64,000 nt of DNA from NCBI RefSeq assembly GCF_016545825.1, contig NC_052619.1, forward strand, positions 28,621,803 through 28,685,802. Reading direction: 5' to 3'. This stretch comes from Eucalyptus grandis (taxonomy: Eukaryota > Streptophyta > Magnoliopsida > Myrtales > Myrtaceae). Positions 46,460 to 58,743 of the stretch are shown here, piece by piece (within the stretch, counting starts at the first letter, position 1; each line of letters opens with the position of its first letter). Position numbers and translations under genes: made by a program. The notes beneath the pieces were generated by a model. That model did not search any database, was not told the origin of the DNA, and saw only the letters and a program-made list of their open reading frames with translations.

Positions 46460-46740
46460 CCCCACTGCTCCGCGAGGGACTCATATTCCCAATACTCCTT
46501 GGGCTGGATCACGTTGACGTCAGCGTAAACCCGGGCTTTGGACATGCTTCTGAGGTCGCCCTGGCGCGAGAACTCGCGATCGCGGCGGCCGCCGTGGCGG
46601 GGGGCGGGGGTGGAGTCGCCGCCGCTGGGGGTGCCCGCGACGGGGAGGTGCGCGACAGGCGGGCGCAGGGTGACGAGGGCGAACGCGAGCAGGAGGTGGA
46701 GGTGGAAGGGAGGCGGCACGCAGCGGCGGGATGCTCTCAT
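46460..46740 (-). pseudogene. Casein kinase II catalytic subunit alpha, orphan first exon
   Basis: ATG at 46740 (minus) reads [17 protein letters not shown], then [16 protein letters not shown], a Gly/Pro/Arg-rich stretch, then [14 protein letters not shown], then [16 protein letters not shown]. The last part is the strongly conserved N-terminus of CK2 alpha, a Ser/Thr kinase. The hydrophobic extension before MSK is also known in some plant isoforms. The reading ends TGG GG followed by GTAATC, a normal donor exactly where the first intron is expected. The next codons of the family (DQDDYE, VGRGKYSEVFEG) are not found downstream, and none of the kinase domain is present. It is an isolated exon, absent from copy A. 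Confidence 0.8.
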
Positions 46741-46904
46741 GAACCGCTGGACCGCCGTCGGGAGCCCATTTGCCTGCAACTTCTCGGAACGTCCTTCTGC
46801 TCCTTCCGCTTCACGACGAGGGCAGGAAGATCGACGACGACCTGTCGAGATCAAGATTCGATTTCCATAAAGAATCGAATTAAAAAATTGCCTTATTAAT
46901 TTTA

Positions 46905-48874
46905 GATCTCTTTTATTTCGCCAAAAATATAAATATTGTTTAGAATAATTCATATAATTTATAAAAATAAATGAATAGAAAATATTTTCATAATCTACTA
47001 AATTATTTAAATATATCGACTAATTATCTCGATACAAAAAATTATTTTTAAAAAATTGTATTCAAATCTTTTATTAATTTTCCTCCTATCTAATCGTATA
47101 GTGCATTTTTAATATGTACATGCAAAAACAGGTGTTTATTCTATTTTCACAATAGAACGATTATTCAATTATTTTTTTCCTTTTCATCATAACTCAATCG
47201 AAATGTATCAGATTCTCTTAATCTTTAGGACGTATTCCTTGATTCTTCAATAAACCTTCAAAAAAGAGAGAAAGAGATGAAAGATCAAAAACACGAAAAA
47301 TATGGGTGGGGGTGATGGGGATTTTATCAATCTATTTCACCCTATAAAGCCAATTATTTTGCCAATGCTATTTCTTTAATGGAAGGAACAATTTCTTCTC
47401 GGATTTTGCAAATATTTTGTAACATTCCATTCATCGTTGTCGCAAGACAATCACCAAGCTTTTCACATGCGCATAACATCTGCAAAAACACTAATCATTA
47501 TATAATAACTCTCCTTACAAATGCCAATATCTTTGTTACAATAACTAGAAAAAAGTGCATTGCGTGTATGCAAACAAAATTACGATAAAAAAAAATTGTA
47601 ATGTCAACTTATTAAGCAATATTTAGATTGTTAGTCAACGAGAAAGATATTATGGACTTTTCTGGTAAGGTTTTATAAGATAGAAAAGATTCAAAATTTG
47701 AAATTATGATACATGAAAGAAAATATTAAAGTTATTAATTTACACATTCGTCCATTCGTCAATCAATTTGCATATATAAATGAGGATAACGTGACAAGGA
47801 AAAAAAATTGCATTTCTCTAAAAGTAAGCTGTCCTCTTTGCTTTATCTAATAGTGTGATGATCATAAAAAAGTTATTATTGTTGCGAGAATATTTATCAA
47901 TTTATGTGAATTCAAAGTATGAAATTTGGAAAAGTGATTAGGAAACAAAAATGATTTATGGGAAAAGCTCAAATTTTTTGAAGGTGCCAATGATGTCACA
48001 TCAAGTTTTTGGCAACCTAATGAGGCATCCTAAGTGGATAGTACTAGTAATTTATCCTAATTTGGGTCATTCACTCCAATCTCTCCCGGTATGTATGGTT
48101 TATATGAATAATTATCTATACTCAATCGGTTTATGATGAAACAACTATTTTTTTTATAACAAATTACACTTCGAATAATTAAAGTATAATTTATAATAGA
48201 AGTAATAAATTATAGAGAATATGAATATGTTAAAAGTATACAAACTTGTACTTAATTAATAAAACAAGATATTGAATACAGATATCATTGATACTTAATT
48301 CTATCTAATCAGACACGCACCGCCAGCCTTCAAATTTGATTCCACTCGCAAAAGTCCATAATAGTCTAGACAATTATTGGTCTTTTCAGGGAAGAAAAGG
48401 AATTACCTATGATGCTTTTAATAGAAGAGAATAACAAAATAGCAATTTCTATTGCTTTGAGGGGAGTAGGGATTGTAGGGGGTTTGGTTTTGATCTGTTA
48501 TTATCCTAAAGAAAAAACACTAACAACCTGAACCGGCGAACTACTTGAAACGCTTTACCTATTTTTCCTTACAAATAGACTCACTTCACTCTTGACGAAG
48601 GTGATGCACCATAAAATAGATGAAATTATTTATAATAGCTATACTTCCTGTCGAAAGATGAAGATCTACTAAAAATGAGGTCTGTCCTATTTTTTATGAA
48701 TGCGATTTGTGAAAAATAAGCTCTTGATCAGCTGCTTGAAATTAATGACCTCATAAGCCCCCCTCTCGTGCCGTACATCCTCAGCACAGTCTTGGACAAC
48801 CAAATCGAGCATTCTAGAAGTGAGTCCCCACTAGCTGCTGCAAGTATCAGCTACGTTCTCCATAGAGACGAACC
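46905..48874. other. Non-coding duplicated spacer (B), PIN upstream region
   Basis: Counterpart of 2475-4091 plus 4753-5123. At about 48498-48506 the flanks of the 4092-4749 MITE meet as TTATTA. No gene is seen; the ORF at 47951-48136 differs by indels from its A counterpart. Confidence 0.6.
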
Positions 48875-50488
48875 ATGATTGGTTTGGAAGATACATACAA
48901 TGTGATTGCAGCCATGGTGCCTCTCTACGTTGCCCTGATGCTCAGGTACGGCTCTGTGAAGTGGTGGAGCGTGTTCAAGTCCGAGCAATGCGCCGGCATA
49001 AACTGCATGGTCTACTATTTCATCATCCCCTTTTCATCTTTGAGTTCACGGCCGCACATGCCTATCTCTTCGAGATGAATTACTCCATCATAGGGGCGGA
49101 TGTTATCTCGACGTTCCTTGCTTCCCCGATGCTTGTGTTGTGTGCCGAATGCAGCAGCAAAGTGGACTTTAGCAGAAGCATCACCACCTTTTCCTCGCTT
49201 ACCTTGGCTAATCTCCTAGTTATCGGGATACCGATAGTGAGACCAATGCATGATCAGGTGGGTGTGGATCTTGTGGTTCAATTATCGGTTGAACAAGTCA
49301 CTCTTTGGGTTCCGCTTCTGTTATGTTTTCTCGAGTTTTGGAACATAGGGATGGACTTTTCTCCAACGAGTGCGAGAACGGGTGATTCAGTGCCGATCGA
49401 GAAAGATGCTGAGGGAATGGCCGAGGCCGTGGAGAGCAAGAACATGAGACCGAGACTGTGGATCGCCGTCAACATTGGAATGGCTTTGAAACCTAGCGTG
49501 TATGCTTGCGTCCTTGGCGTCGCTTGGGCAGTAATAGCTCACAGGTTTGGAATTCAAGAGAAGCCTTTTGATTTTAGCGAGCAATGTCAGATTGTCACCG
49601 AAGGTCCATCAACTCACATAACTATTTCTTTTTTAAGGTTCAAAGTGAAAATGCCGGACATTATAGAAGGATCCATACAGATTCTATCTAGTTTTGGGTA
49701 AGGAACTGCTCTGTTCAACTGCGGTAAGTAAGGATATAACTTGAATTAGAAACATGAGTAGGCATGTTACAAGAAGGTTTGGTCCACGTCTAGGAGAAAC
49801 TATACCGAGTAACTTTCATTTACAAGAGCAGAATTTTTATATTTGCTTATTTCATATGGGTGCAGGTACATTCATGGTAATTCAGAGAAAGGTGATGGCT
49901 TGAGGCATGAAAAATACATTTTTGGGAATTATCTTGAGGTTTACTGCTGGACCAGCTCTAGTGGCCGTGAGTTCCCTCGTCTTGGGATTGTGCGGCGACC
50001 TTCTCAGAATCGTTGTCATATAGGTAATGAGATTAAGTCCATTGCGTATCTTCAACCACGTGATTCTATTAGATTCATTTCACATTATGAACTCAAACAA
50101 TCAATAGCTCATATTCTAAACCCGCCAACATAGACCTCTATTAAGCCTAGTAATACGATTTTCAAACTATAGCTCTACTTCTTGTTAAATGAATTTAACT
50201 ACTATTGATCAAGAAAAGTGATTTGCAATTTCCTTTTGCAATCAGCACTGCAACAGCTGCCTACAACTTTCATCTTTGCGAAAGAATAAGAATTACATCC
50301 CAAGTGTTCTCAGCACCTCGTCGGTTCTCTGAATTCATTCAAATGAGTTATATTCACAGTGTTCACCAATATGAACTTTCAATTGTCTATGGAAGTCATC
50401 TACACTTAATTATTGTAGGGTGGTATATGGCACATTGGCATCCCTTCCACTCTTGATAGCCTATTATGCTGCTTTAGAGGTCATATGA
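48875..50488 (+). pseudogene. PIN auxin efflux carrier (short type) pseudogene, copy B
   Basis: Same gene as copy A, with fewer lesions. MIGLEDTYNVIAAMVPLY starts at 48875. A 1-base loss at about 49028 breaks the reading at FII/PLFIFEFTAAH. From there one frame runs open through LLLCFLEF, the short loop, LWIAVNIGMALKPSVYA and MPDIIEGSIQIL to a TAA in place of a sense codon before GTALFNC, followed by an intact GTAAGT donor. The next exon has TGA within the MA.GMK region and a TAG at its end. The following exon has TAA after FAKE. The last exon keeps its AG and ends VYGTLASLPLLIAYYAALEVI at TGA 50486-50488. Four of the lesions are shared with copy A. Confidence 0.88.
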
Positions 50489-52040
50489 AAGCTGACCCAC
50501 ATCCAAAGATCAGGCAAGAATCATACGAAGAGAGGGAATAAATGATCAATGCAAGTGCAATTGAGAAAATTTGGTGGTGATTATCTCATGATTTGTGTAA
50601 CATCATGAGCAAAATACAACTCTTAAGTGGTGATTTATGCCCGAAATTCCCTTAGTTCATATACAACAGTCACGCAAGAAAAGAAATTTCATAGGGAGTT
50701 TAATTGTAAACTCAACCAAAATCAAATGTGGGCAATGTCCATATTGAAACTTACCAAGTTCAGGAATTGGAATGTGCTCTTTCAATGCTTTGATCAGGAA
50801 TATTGCAGAATCCAGGCTGAGTCTGTTCTACGTACCTTGTTGCAATTTGAGCTATGAGGCCCATGTTGTATCTCATAGCTCCTGGTTTTATCCATGTTCT
50901 TTTTTCAGCTGTAATCAATGCCAGGCTAACCTGAGTCGAGCCGGGCTCTTCAATATGCACCACTTTTACTAGTGTATCCACTTTGAGGCCCAATTAACTT
51001 AAGAGTCCTCACAAGCGAATCTATCACGAAGATAATAACGGGTGCTCCCTTGGAGGTCCTTATTTTACTTTCGAGTATCAAAAAAAATTTCCTTTTTGTG
51101 AAAGGAGACGAGTGTATCCATCTATAAATGTTAGAGACGAGCAATTCAAAAGTTCTTATACTTGCAATAGTGAATAGAGGTGGTTCACTTCTTAGGTGCG
51201 CAGCAACTTCGTAGCTGTAGAAGCTCCCCTCCTAATTTATGATACCTTACTGCAACCATGTGTATTCCTATATATCTTGGTAAACATACAATCTAGCATA
51301 GTAACACAAATTATGACCCAGGAATATGATCCGATCTTAACTATTTGGAACATCTAAGTGTAGGCTTTTATGGTCCGGTGACCTTACCTCATCATAAGGT
51401 AAGGGAATTTACATCGAATAGCAGCTCGAAAGGTTTTATTTTTTATTTTTAAAAATTTTTGTAACAAATCATATCAAAAGTAAACTAGACCTAATTTTTA
51501 GGAGATCATCTTTCAAAAGGAAAATGAAAATTCTCGTGTAAAAAAATATAGTCATTATAAGAAACTTAATTTATTTTGTGACATCTCACCTCTACAAGAG
51601 TAAAGTAGTTTGTTCATAACTTTCTAAAAGAGTTCACGTCAAATACATATTGTTAAAACAAGTTATCCATCACCTTATTTCTCAGTATTTTGTTGGTAAC
51701 TTACCAACAATTTTATTAAATGTGATTCATATATAAATCAACAATTAAAGACAATGTGAATACGACAAGTTATCCATCTCCTGAAGAGAAGTTTGGCTTC
51801 AAACCCAATTCAAATAAAAGAAGAACACCATGCTAATGTGCTTGAATGATCCAAGTCTCAAGATCAAGTTTGTCACTGAGTGAATATAAATACTTCATTT
51901 CCAGTTCAAACAAGCTTAATTTCGTATACGATTACCTTTGCTATGTCAATAAACAAGGTTCATGAACCAAAAATAGCTCATATTGGAGTCTATATATAGC
52001 AAAAAAATTTCCCTCACAATTAGTCATACATGTCATTGTA
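50489..52040. other. Non-coding duplicated spacer (B)
   Basis: Counterpart of 6723-8290. It is nearly identical up to about 51028 and then clearly more diverged. No gene is recognised. Confidence 0.5.
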
Positions 52041-52282
52041 GCACCTTGAACTTGCAAACTGGGCTTCGCCAGCTAGTAGCACCTAGGCTCCTGGCATCTT
52101 CCTATACCTAGATTCAGGTAATCTGGGGGACACAAAATTGATCATGAAGTTGAATATCATATTAGAGTCACCACTAATAAGTTCAAAAGAACAAAGTCGA
52201 TTGGATACCTAAGGGATTAAGCAATGATGAGAAAGTCGACGACCTAAGTATATTATTGGAGGAAACCGGTCTACAAAAGAAA

Positions 52283-52636
52283 TTAGATCTTAGGTTCGGA
52301 GGTTCGGTTACGTGTGGGATGAGTTAACATTACACGACGCCCTCTTGGTATCAATGCCCATTCTTTTTTCCCCAGGTCATTCATCATCTGAGGCGTTTTT
52401 GCAGATGGTGTCCTTCCCTCTGTTGCAGATGGTTGTGCGGTGCTAGCAGCAGTGGATCCTCCAGTTTCTCTGACTTGTTGGGTTAGAGAAACGCTTTCAC
52501 TTGCTGACACCTCAGGAAGTTGAGTAAGATCAACTTCATATGGCCCTTTTGGAGCGCAAGAGAGAATAGTGGCAGTTCGTGTTGATTTGTATACTGCAGT
52601 TACCTTATGAGTACTTCGTGATGCATTGGGTGCCAT
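52283..52636 (-). CDS. Unrecognised open frame, copy B
   Basis: 117 residues from ATG at 52636 (MAPNASRSTHKVTAVYKS), with ILSCAPKGPYEVDLTQLPE, a Ser/Thr/Ala-rich middle and DLGKKEWALIPRGRR near the end. Copy A has the same text but with one CAA codon changed to TAA. I know no family with this sequence. It could be an exon of a lost gene, or chance. No intron or promoter evidence was found. Confidence 0.3.
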   Translation of the reverse strand: MAPNASRSTHKVTAVYKSTRTATILSCAPKGPYEVDLTQLPEVSASESVSLTQQVRETGGSTAASTAQPSATEGRTPSAKTPQMMNDLGKKEWALIPRGRRVMLTHPTRNRTSEPKI

Positions 52637-53408
52637 TACTCTCAAAGGTTGAAGAAAGAGATGACAATTGAGAATTTGATATCGAGAGAGATCCATCGGT
52701 CGAGAGAGATATATTGACAGAACTTTCAGCCCCCAGAAAAAGGAATGAGCTTACTTAAACGGACGAGAACATTATCAAATTCTATGCCAAGATTTTTTTT
52801 TTTTTTTTTTTTTTTTTGAACAGAGGAATCAAGAAATTTTTATTCACTGTTTCTATATATTCTTAAACTTCACCCTTTAGATGTGTTCTAGTCTAGACAA
52901 ATTGGTGGACTTTCACGGATGCAAGTCGTTAGAAAAGAAAAAATGGAAGAGAACTATCAATACGAGAAGATTAGATGTAACAGGTCTCTCACAGTTCCTA
53001 TCAATCACTTTTCGTAGTTTACGTTCCTTAGTCGTTAGTTCAACCTCGCAGAGCCCAAAGGGCCACAACCCAAGTTTGGTTCTTTTCCAGGACAAAGATA
53101 GTCTGATGACTTCAAGGACAACGATGTATGCTTATCCGAAGACCAACTGTATAATCTGTGCCAACGACACCACGTTGTGGCGGTACACAAATATCATAAA
53201 TCACACTCTTCAGTCAAGCATAGCTACATCTAGATAAGACAAACCAGAACATTCATTTATCAGAGAAATTGCATCCACCAAGCACTTCCATCTTGATGAA
53301 ACAACAGAAACTTGTTTAGTACTAAAGAGTTCACTAGACAACACACCTTTCGCTTTTTCTCTTTTCCTAGGAATGTTGCATATTCAAGCTTTGTTACAGA
53401 TTTGATGC

Positions 53409-54600
53409 TCAATCTTTTGGTCGAAGGATAACACCTTTGACGAGGAGTCCGGACTTCCAATGGTTACCCGTTTCAGAGAAGGAAAAGCTTATCTCGCCAA
53501 CATTCTCCGGAGTAGTCATGAATGTACCGACAGGGATGTCTATCCATTCACCCTTCGGCTTCACCAACAAATTCTCAATGCGTCCCTGCGTGCTTTTATC
53601 CGGCAGAGTGAGTTTTAAGTTCACCGGAGCGCCCCACCCACTGCTATCTACACTCCTTTTCACCACAAAGGCAACCTCATATGTGGTCTTTGGAGAAAGT
53701 GTAATCGTCTTAAACCTGCCCGAAATTTTTAGCCAGCACACACTCAACAGCTTCGCCACGGGTACCTTTACTTCGCCGCTGTAACTGAGAGTCCACATTG
53801 GAAATAATTTACTAGTTAATGATAACATGAAAACTGTAGATAATTTTACTTATCCTTTCATGGAGCGCAAGTAGAATTTCATTATTCGGATCCAATTTGG
53901 TCTATTAGTATGTTCTACAAGAAGTAATGTTTTCTGCAAGTTCTATCTACGTAAATCAAGTCTATCCAAGACTTCGAAGGACAAACGTTGATACTGGTTT
54001 TCACATTTAACTAGAGAGTATAGTTGATTGATCATCCATATCACATTTTCTTCTTTTTGTGACCAAAACATCCATACCAATCGAAAACTTTAAAACAAAC
54101 CAATAAATTCCAAGTAAATCAAGCAGCGATGAGTACCCTTGCAAACGAAATTACGATCATCATTGTTTTCTTGTATTGTTAATTCTACGGGACAAACACA
54201 CGTTTCAAGAAATTACTATTACAAAAAACAAGTACCCACGTTTTTTTCCATGTAATTGCTATTGTGTCCACAATTGAAGAGTGAATATAATTACCATTTT
54301 TCCGCTTCGTCAATCCAATCCCAGTATTGCTTTTCTTCGATCCAAATGATGGATAACTTTTTAGCAAGCAACAAGAAGCAATTCTTTTCGAGATCTTCGT
54401 CGACCCAGAACTTCTACAATTTCACACCAAAAGTGAATAGGATATTCATATCATCGATTCAAGTTTGCCACACATTTCTCGTGTCTAAATTATATAATTA
54501 CAAAGTGGCATGCCTGTTTATAATCCTGTTTTTTATCCTTCATGAGCACTCCATGGTTGATCCGCTTGCACAACTCTTCCATGCCGATCGAGGAATCCGC
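53409..54600 (-). pseudogene. PP2-like lectin, copy B, damaged at the 5' end
   Basis: Exons 54413-54295 and 53784-53409 have the same lengths as in copy A (119 and 376 nt), with intact acceptors and a GT donor after exon 2. Exon 3 reads VAKLLSVCWLKISG, LSPKTTYEVAFVVK, GEWIDIPVGTF, NVGEISFSFSE and KSGLLVKGVILRP. Exon 1 (low end 54514) has MEELCKRINHGV. The ATG matching copy A's start is lost: an A-run change puts ATGATG (about 54713) out of frame, and TGA closes the coding frame just before the run. The exon 1 donor is GC (CAG/GCATGC) rather than GT. Translation from the internal MEELC is possible and would give a protein without the N-terminal extension. About 18 of 125 exon 3 residues differ from copy A. 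Confidence 0.8.
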
Positions 54601-54899
54601 GTTCGTCGCTCTTCGAACAAGCGTTACGGCGAGGAGAGGAGGCCTTCTCGCTTCAGCTGGTCTCACTGGAGCTGAGCCTTCCTCACTTTGTTCTATCTTC
54701 CTTTTTTTTCATCATCGAGTTTCTTGCAGCAGACTGTTTCCAATTGAAAAAGACGCTCGACACTCAAAATTTTGCAAGGGATGGTAAAGAGAAAGGGTGA
54801 CTTTATGGGTAGTTGGCTTTTCGGTCTTAACTAATAATCAAAAGGTATTTATTTTTTTATTTTTTTATATTAATCTGCGAATGCGCTCGGAAACGAGTT

Positions 54900-56429
54900 A
54901 GGTAAAATCCTGCTGCCGGTTTCAAAAGTTCAACATATTAAGCCACGAAATCAGAACCAGGATGAGCCGCATAACCATTGCGTATTTTCTCAATTCAGGG
55001 CTTTCTTTATCCTTGCATGCGTTTCAATTCTGATTATTTCGTAAGCAAATGTAAACAAAAGAATAGCTTGAACTGTAAAATCGGGCTTGTTTCTGCTTTG
55101 AGCTTGTTTGGTTTAATTAATCGAGGAAAAACATGATCTAATAAATCGAATGGCCAAACCGAACCAATAAGTCTAATTGAAAGCTATCCCTCGAAGCAGG
55201 TGTCTCATACCTTTCTTTAGTCTACTTTGTGGAAGAATTAGAAAAAAATCTCAGAAATCTCAAAGATAATTTCGGGATATGAAATTATTTTGTTTTCATT
55301 TATTTTATTTCTGAATCCTTATAATTAGGAAGTAAATCTCTAGAATTAAGACGTAGGAAATCTGTTCCCATCTCTTGCTATTTTCTAGTAATCCTAGGCT
55401 TTATTTATATTTTATGTTCTTTGTAATAATATATGCAATAAAAAAAATAGGTTCTCCTTTGAAATCCACATAGTTTATATGTCGGGATGGTCCTATGACC
55501 CTTTCGCCTGATGAAAATGAATGGCTGATCCCTTGCTTAATTACCATCACTATGTGTTTAGTGATTTACATCTATTAAAAGGAAAGCCTATACAGAAAAA
55601 GTTCCTTTACAGACTGAATCATTTATGTTTTCCGTTTATCTTGAAAATTTATGGACAAAGCAAACTGAAGTTTAAAATAGTTTCTGAGGATTCAGAAACA
55701 AAGAATAAAAAATTACATTTGTAATGTTGTGAAAGTGATTGCAGTATGTTTTTAGCTGTTGTTTTTATTGTCTTGCTTCTTATGGCCGATGATTTCTTGT
55801 GCATGGCACTAGTAACAACAAGACTAATAAAGATCGTTATTTTGACATTGATAATTTAATAAAGATCATAGCGTGAAATGCACGGTGTCGTTACGGACTC
55901 GCATGTATACTGAGAAACAATCAGTACCCCATAAGACTTATTTTAGTTCTCTGTCCCCCATCTCCTCAGTGGAGCTGTTTATCACTTGGATTAATCTGTA
56001 ATGGTTGAATTCTTTCTTCCGGATGGGCCCAGTCATCAATTTACACGCTCCAATCGCAATAATGAATGTGCTTTTTCTCCTGTGACTATGATTATGATAT
56101 GTGGACCTTGCATGTGCTGCGGGATGTACATCCTTTGAAAGGAAAATCTCACCCTGCCCTTCTCTATCATGTGTGGGATCGTGCAGTGAGCGATGGGAAA
56201 GGCAACCAACGACGTAAATCCACCTCAACCGTTCGCCACCGACAATCACGACTTTTTGCTCGGCAAAAGTTGTGGGGATGTAGACTTATTTGTCTTACTT
56301 TGTTGTCTTGTCCACTTCCAAAAGATCAATGTCACGTAACTTTTCTCCCAGCTTTTTACGGACATCTGTTGTCGTTTGCCTAATCTTCGCTTCTCTTTAA
56401 CTCAATAATTCCTCTTCATTTTTTTTATG
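54900..56429. other. Non-coding duplicated spacer (B), PP2 upstream to R block
   Basis: Matches 11690-13417 with many small indels. The minus-strand ORF 55938-56249 shares RLRWIYVVGCLSHR and GEIFLSKDV with copy A but diverges by indels elsewhere. No gene is called. Confidence 0.45.
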
Positions 56430-58440
56430 TGTCAAAATTTTTCCCCATCTTTTTAAGTTACTAATTTTGCTATTTATATTTCTCACCGCTACTTAGCCCA
56501 GGCCAGGCTCCTTTCGAGAAGGTTTGGTCCCTTCTCGTCTGGCCCCAAATTATTTTGGGCCTAATGACAGTTGGGTCAGCGGTCTTTTGCAAAAAGAACA
56601 AATTAATAGGCATTTCGAGTAGCCTCAGGATGAGGCGCGTTTGCCTTGTTTTGAGACTCACGCACCTCGAGTTGAGGCTCGCTCTTTCCGAACCTATATC
56701 TTCTCCATCCAAGATCCGATTTGGGTCAAATTTGCTTCGTTGGAACGTTCACATCGAGAGCCCTCCAACAAGACCTATATCATTAGGTAGAATTATAAAA
56801 TCACAGGCCTGATATATAACTTAGGGGTTCAAAAAGTTTCGTTCCATTCCAAGATCTTTAGGCATGGTTTTGGACTCAGGGATCTTTCTTTCGGCATCAA
56901 AATGTTTGGCCGCTGATTACTCCCTCCTTCTATAGCGGTTTGAGTTGATTTTGGTTGCGATGGGATGCTTTGCATACTGCTTGCACTGTGAAATACGGGG
57001 GACCAGTCCTTAATCGATCCAAGTCATCGACAAGCATGGCCACACCTTGAATCGGTATCATGCTGATAACTTAACTAAGTTTTGGTGTAAACAAACTCAT
57101 CTTTTATTTTAAAGTATTTATTGGGCCTTATATGGCCCCGGTAAATCTTTGATCAATTTTAGATTAGACAATGATTTTACAAAAATGACAGTATAATTTG
57201 AGGCGACGACACCCATAGCACTAAGGTCAAGTGGAAAGAAATATCGATAAACTAGGCTATGACAGATTTGTTTTGATTACACAAATAAATAAATTATAAT
57301 TTCTGTCTTATCCAAGGGCTAAATTCCACGAAACCAACATCTTATTTCGAGGGAGCGTACCTGGTCTCTTTAACAACGGACAAGTATGCCCAACAGAGAA
57401 AAAAATCATCTTTCACTTGGGACTGTCGGATTCATATTGAGAGGTTGACTTCGTGTGGGAAAATGAGACAAACAGACCATGATTTAATTTTTAATTTATT
57501 TAATAAATTAAAAATCTAAAAATTACATTATATATTAAATCAAAATTTAAAAATCATCAACGTGATCTTCGTGTTTCGCTGTTTTTTATGTGAATCCACT
57601 CTTCTGTTTTAACTATTGCGTTGTGTCATGTCTCATCAATCCACGAGAAAACGTGAGGTGCAAACTGTCTAGTTGACCAGAAAATTAAAACATATGCCAG
57701 CAATTTAGGATTGGACTCAGAATTACATTAAATAAATTAAAAATTTCAAGCTCATAAAATTTAAAAATTATTTATATCGTTATTGTAACCCGTGTTGATG
57801 GGTATGGCCTGGGGTACGAGGTTAGCCTATAGTTGTGAGCAGTGCCATAAGCGTGCTAACCCTACAATGGATCTTTCATCTACATTCACTTACCCTAAGC
57901 GTTGGTAGCTATTATATCAGCCTATCCGACAGTAGTCGAGGCATGCAAGCACACCTCGATATGGAGTCTACCTTTCTCATCGTGAGGCCTTCTAATTCTC
58001 TATTTATTTTTGTTTTCTCGACAAAGAGGGAATACGAAAGACAGCGCAAGGTCTCCCACCTTAGGACGAACTCCCGCTTGTTTCCTCCTTGAATCTTTTA
58101 AAGATCTGCTCATATCCAAGTCTCATGTGCATTCGCTCCTTTTTATTTTTTTTTAAATATCGAGTCATGTCATGTCGCGTCAATTCATTAAGGACAAAAT
58201 GTTAGGCTGACCATCTAGCCAAATGGATAAAGTAAACATATGCCAACTTTGCCTCATTTCCTTATTCACCGTTGATGCCTTAAGTGCTACCATGATGGTC
58301 CCCGTTTGCTTTCAATTATTGTCCTACTTCCTATTATTGTGCCCTGAATTTGTCATTATTAATAAGCCTTAAATTATTTAATCAACCAAAGGCCTATTAA
58401 TATTTTTTAATCAACCAAAGGCCTGTTAATATTTACCCAA
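56430..58440. repeat. R repeat, copy B-R1, with an insertion
   Basis: Counterpart of A-R1. It contains a private stretch at about 57801-58119 (GGCCTGGGGTACGAGG ... CATATCCAAG) that splits the GATGGGT/TCTCATG text continuous in the other R copies. The insertion holds the ORF 57835-58092, unrecognised and possibly a retroelement fragment. Confidence 0.7.
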
Positions 58441-58743
58441 AAAAAATGCCTCTTAATAATGACAAACAGCGAACATTTTGAGGGCGCAATAATTGGAAGT
58501 AGGTCAATAATTGAAAGCAAACGGGGACCATCATGGTAGCGCTGAAGGCGTCAATGGTGAATAATGAAATGAGGCAAAGCTGACATATGTTTACTTTTCT
58601 ATTTGGCCAAACGGTTGTCGCTAATGAATTGACGCGGCATGACATGACTTGATATGTGAAAAAAGAAGAGTGGATGCACATGAGACCACCCATCGGCACA
58701 AATTGCACTGATGACATAAATAATTTTTGAATTTTATGAGCCC
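58441..58743. repeat. Inverted partial R repeat (B)
   Basis: Reverse complement of the R 3' part, with GCGAACATTTTGAGGGC opposite GCCCTGAAAATGGTCGC. It pairs with sequence to its left and right, like 14795-15047 in copy A. Confidence 0.65.

Noticed and set aside
46594..46899. Plus-strand ORFs of about 100 residues at 46538-46899
   Set aside because: Opposite-strand shadows of the GC-rich CK2 alpha exon and its leader.
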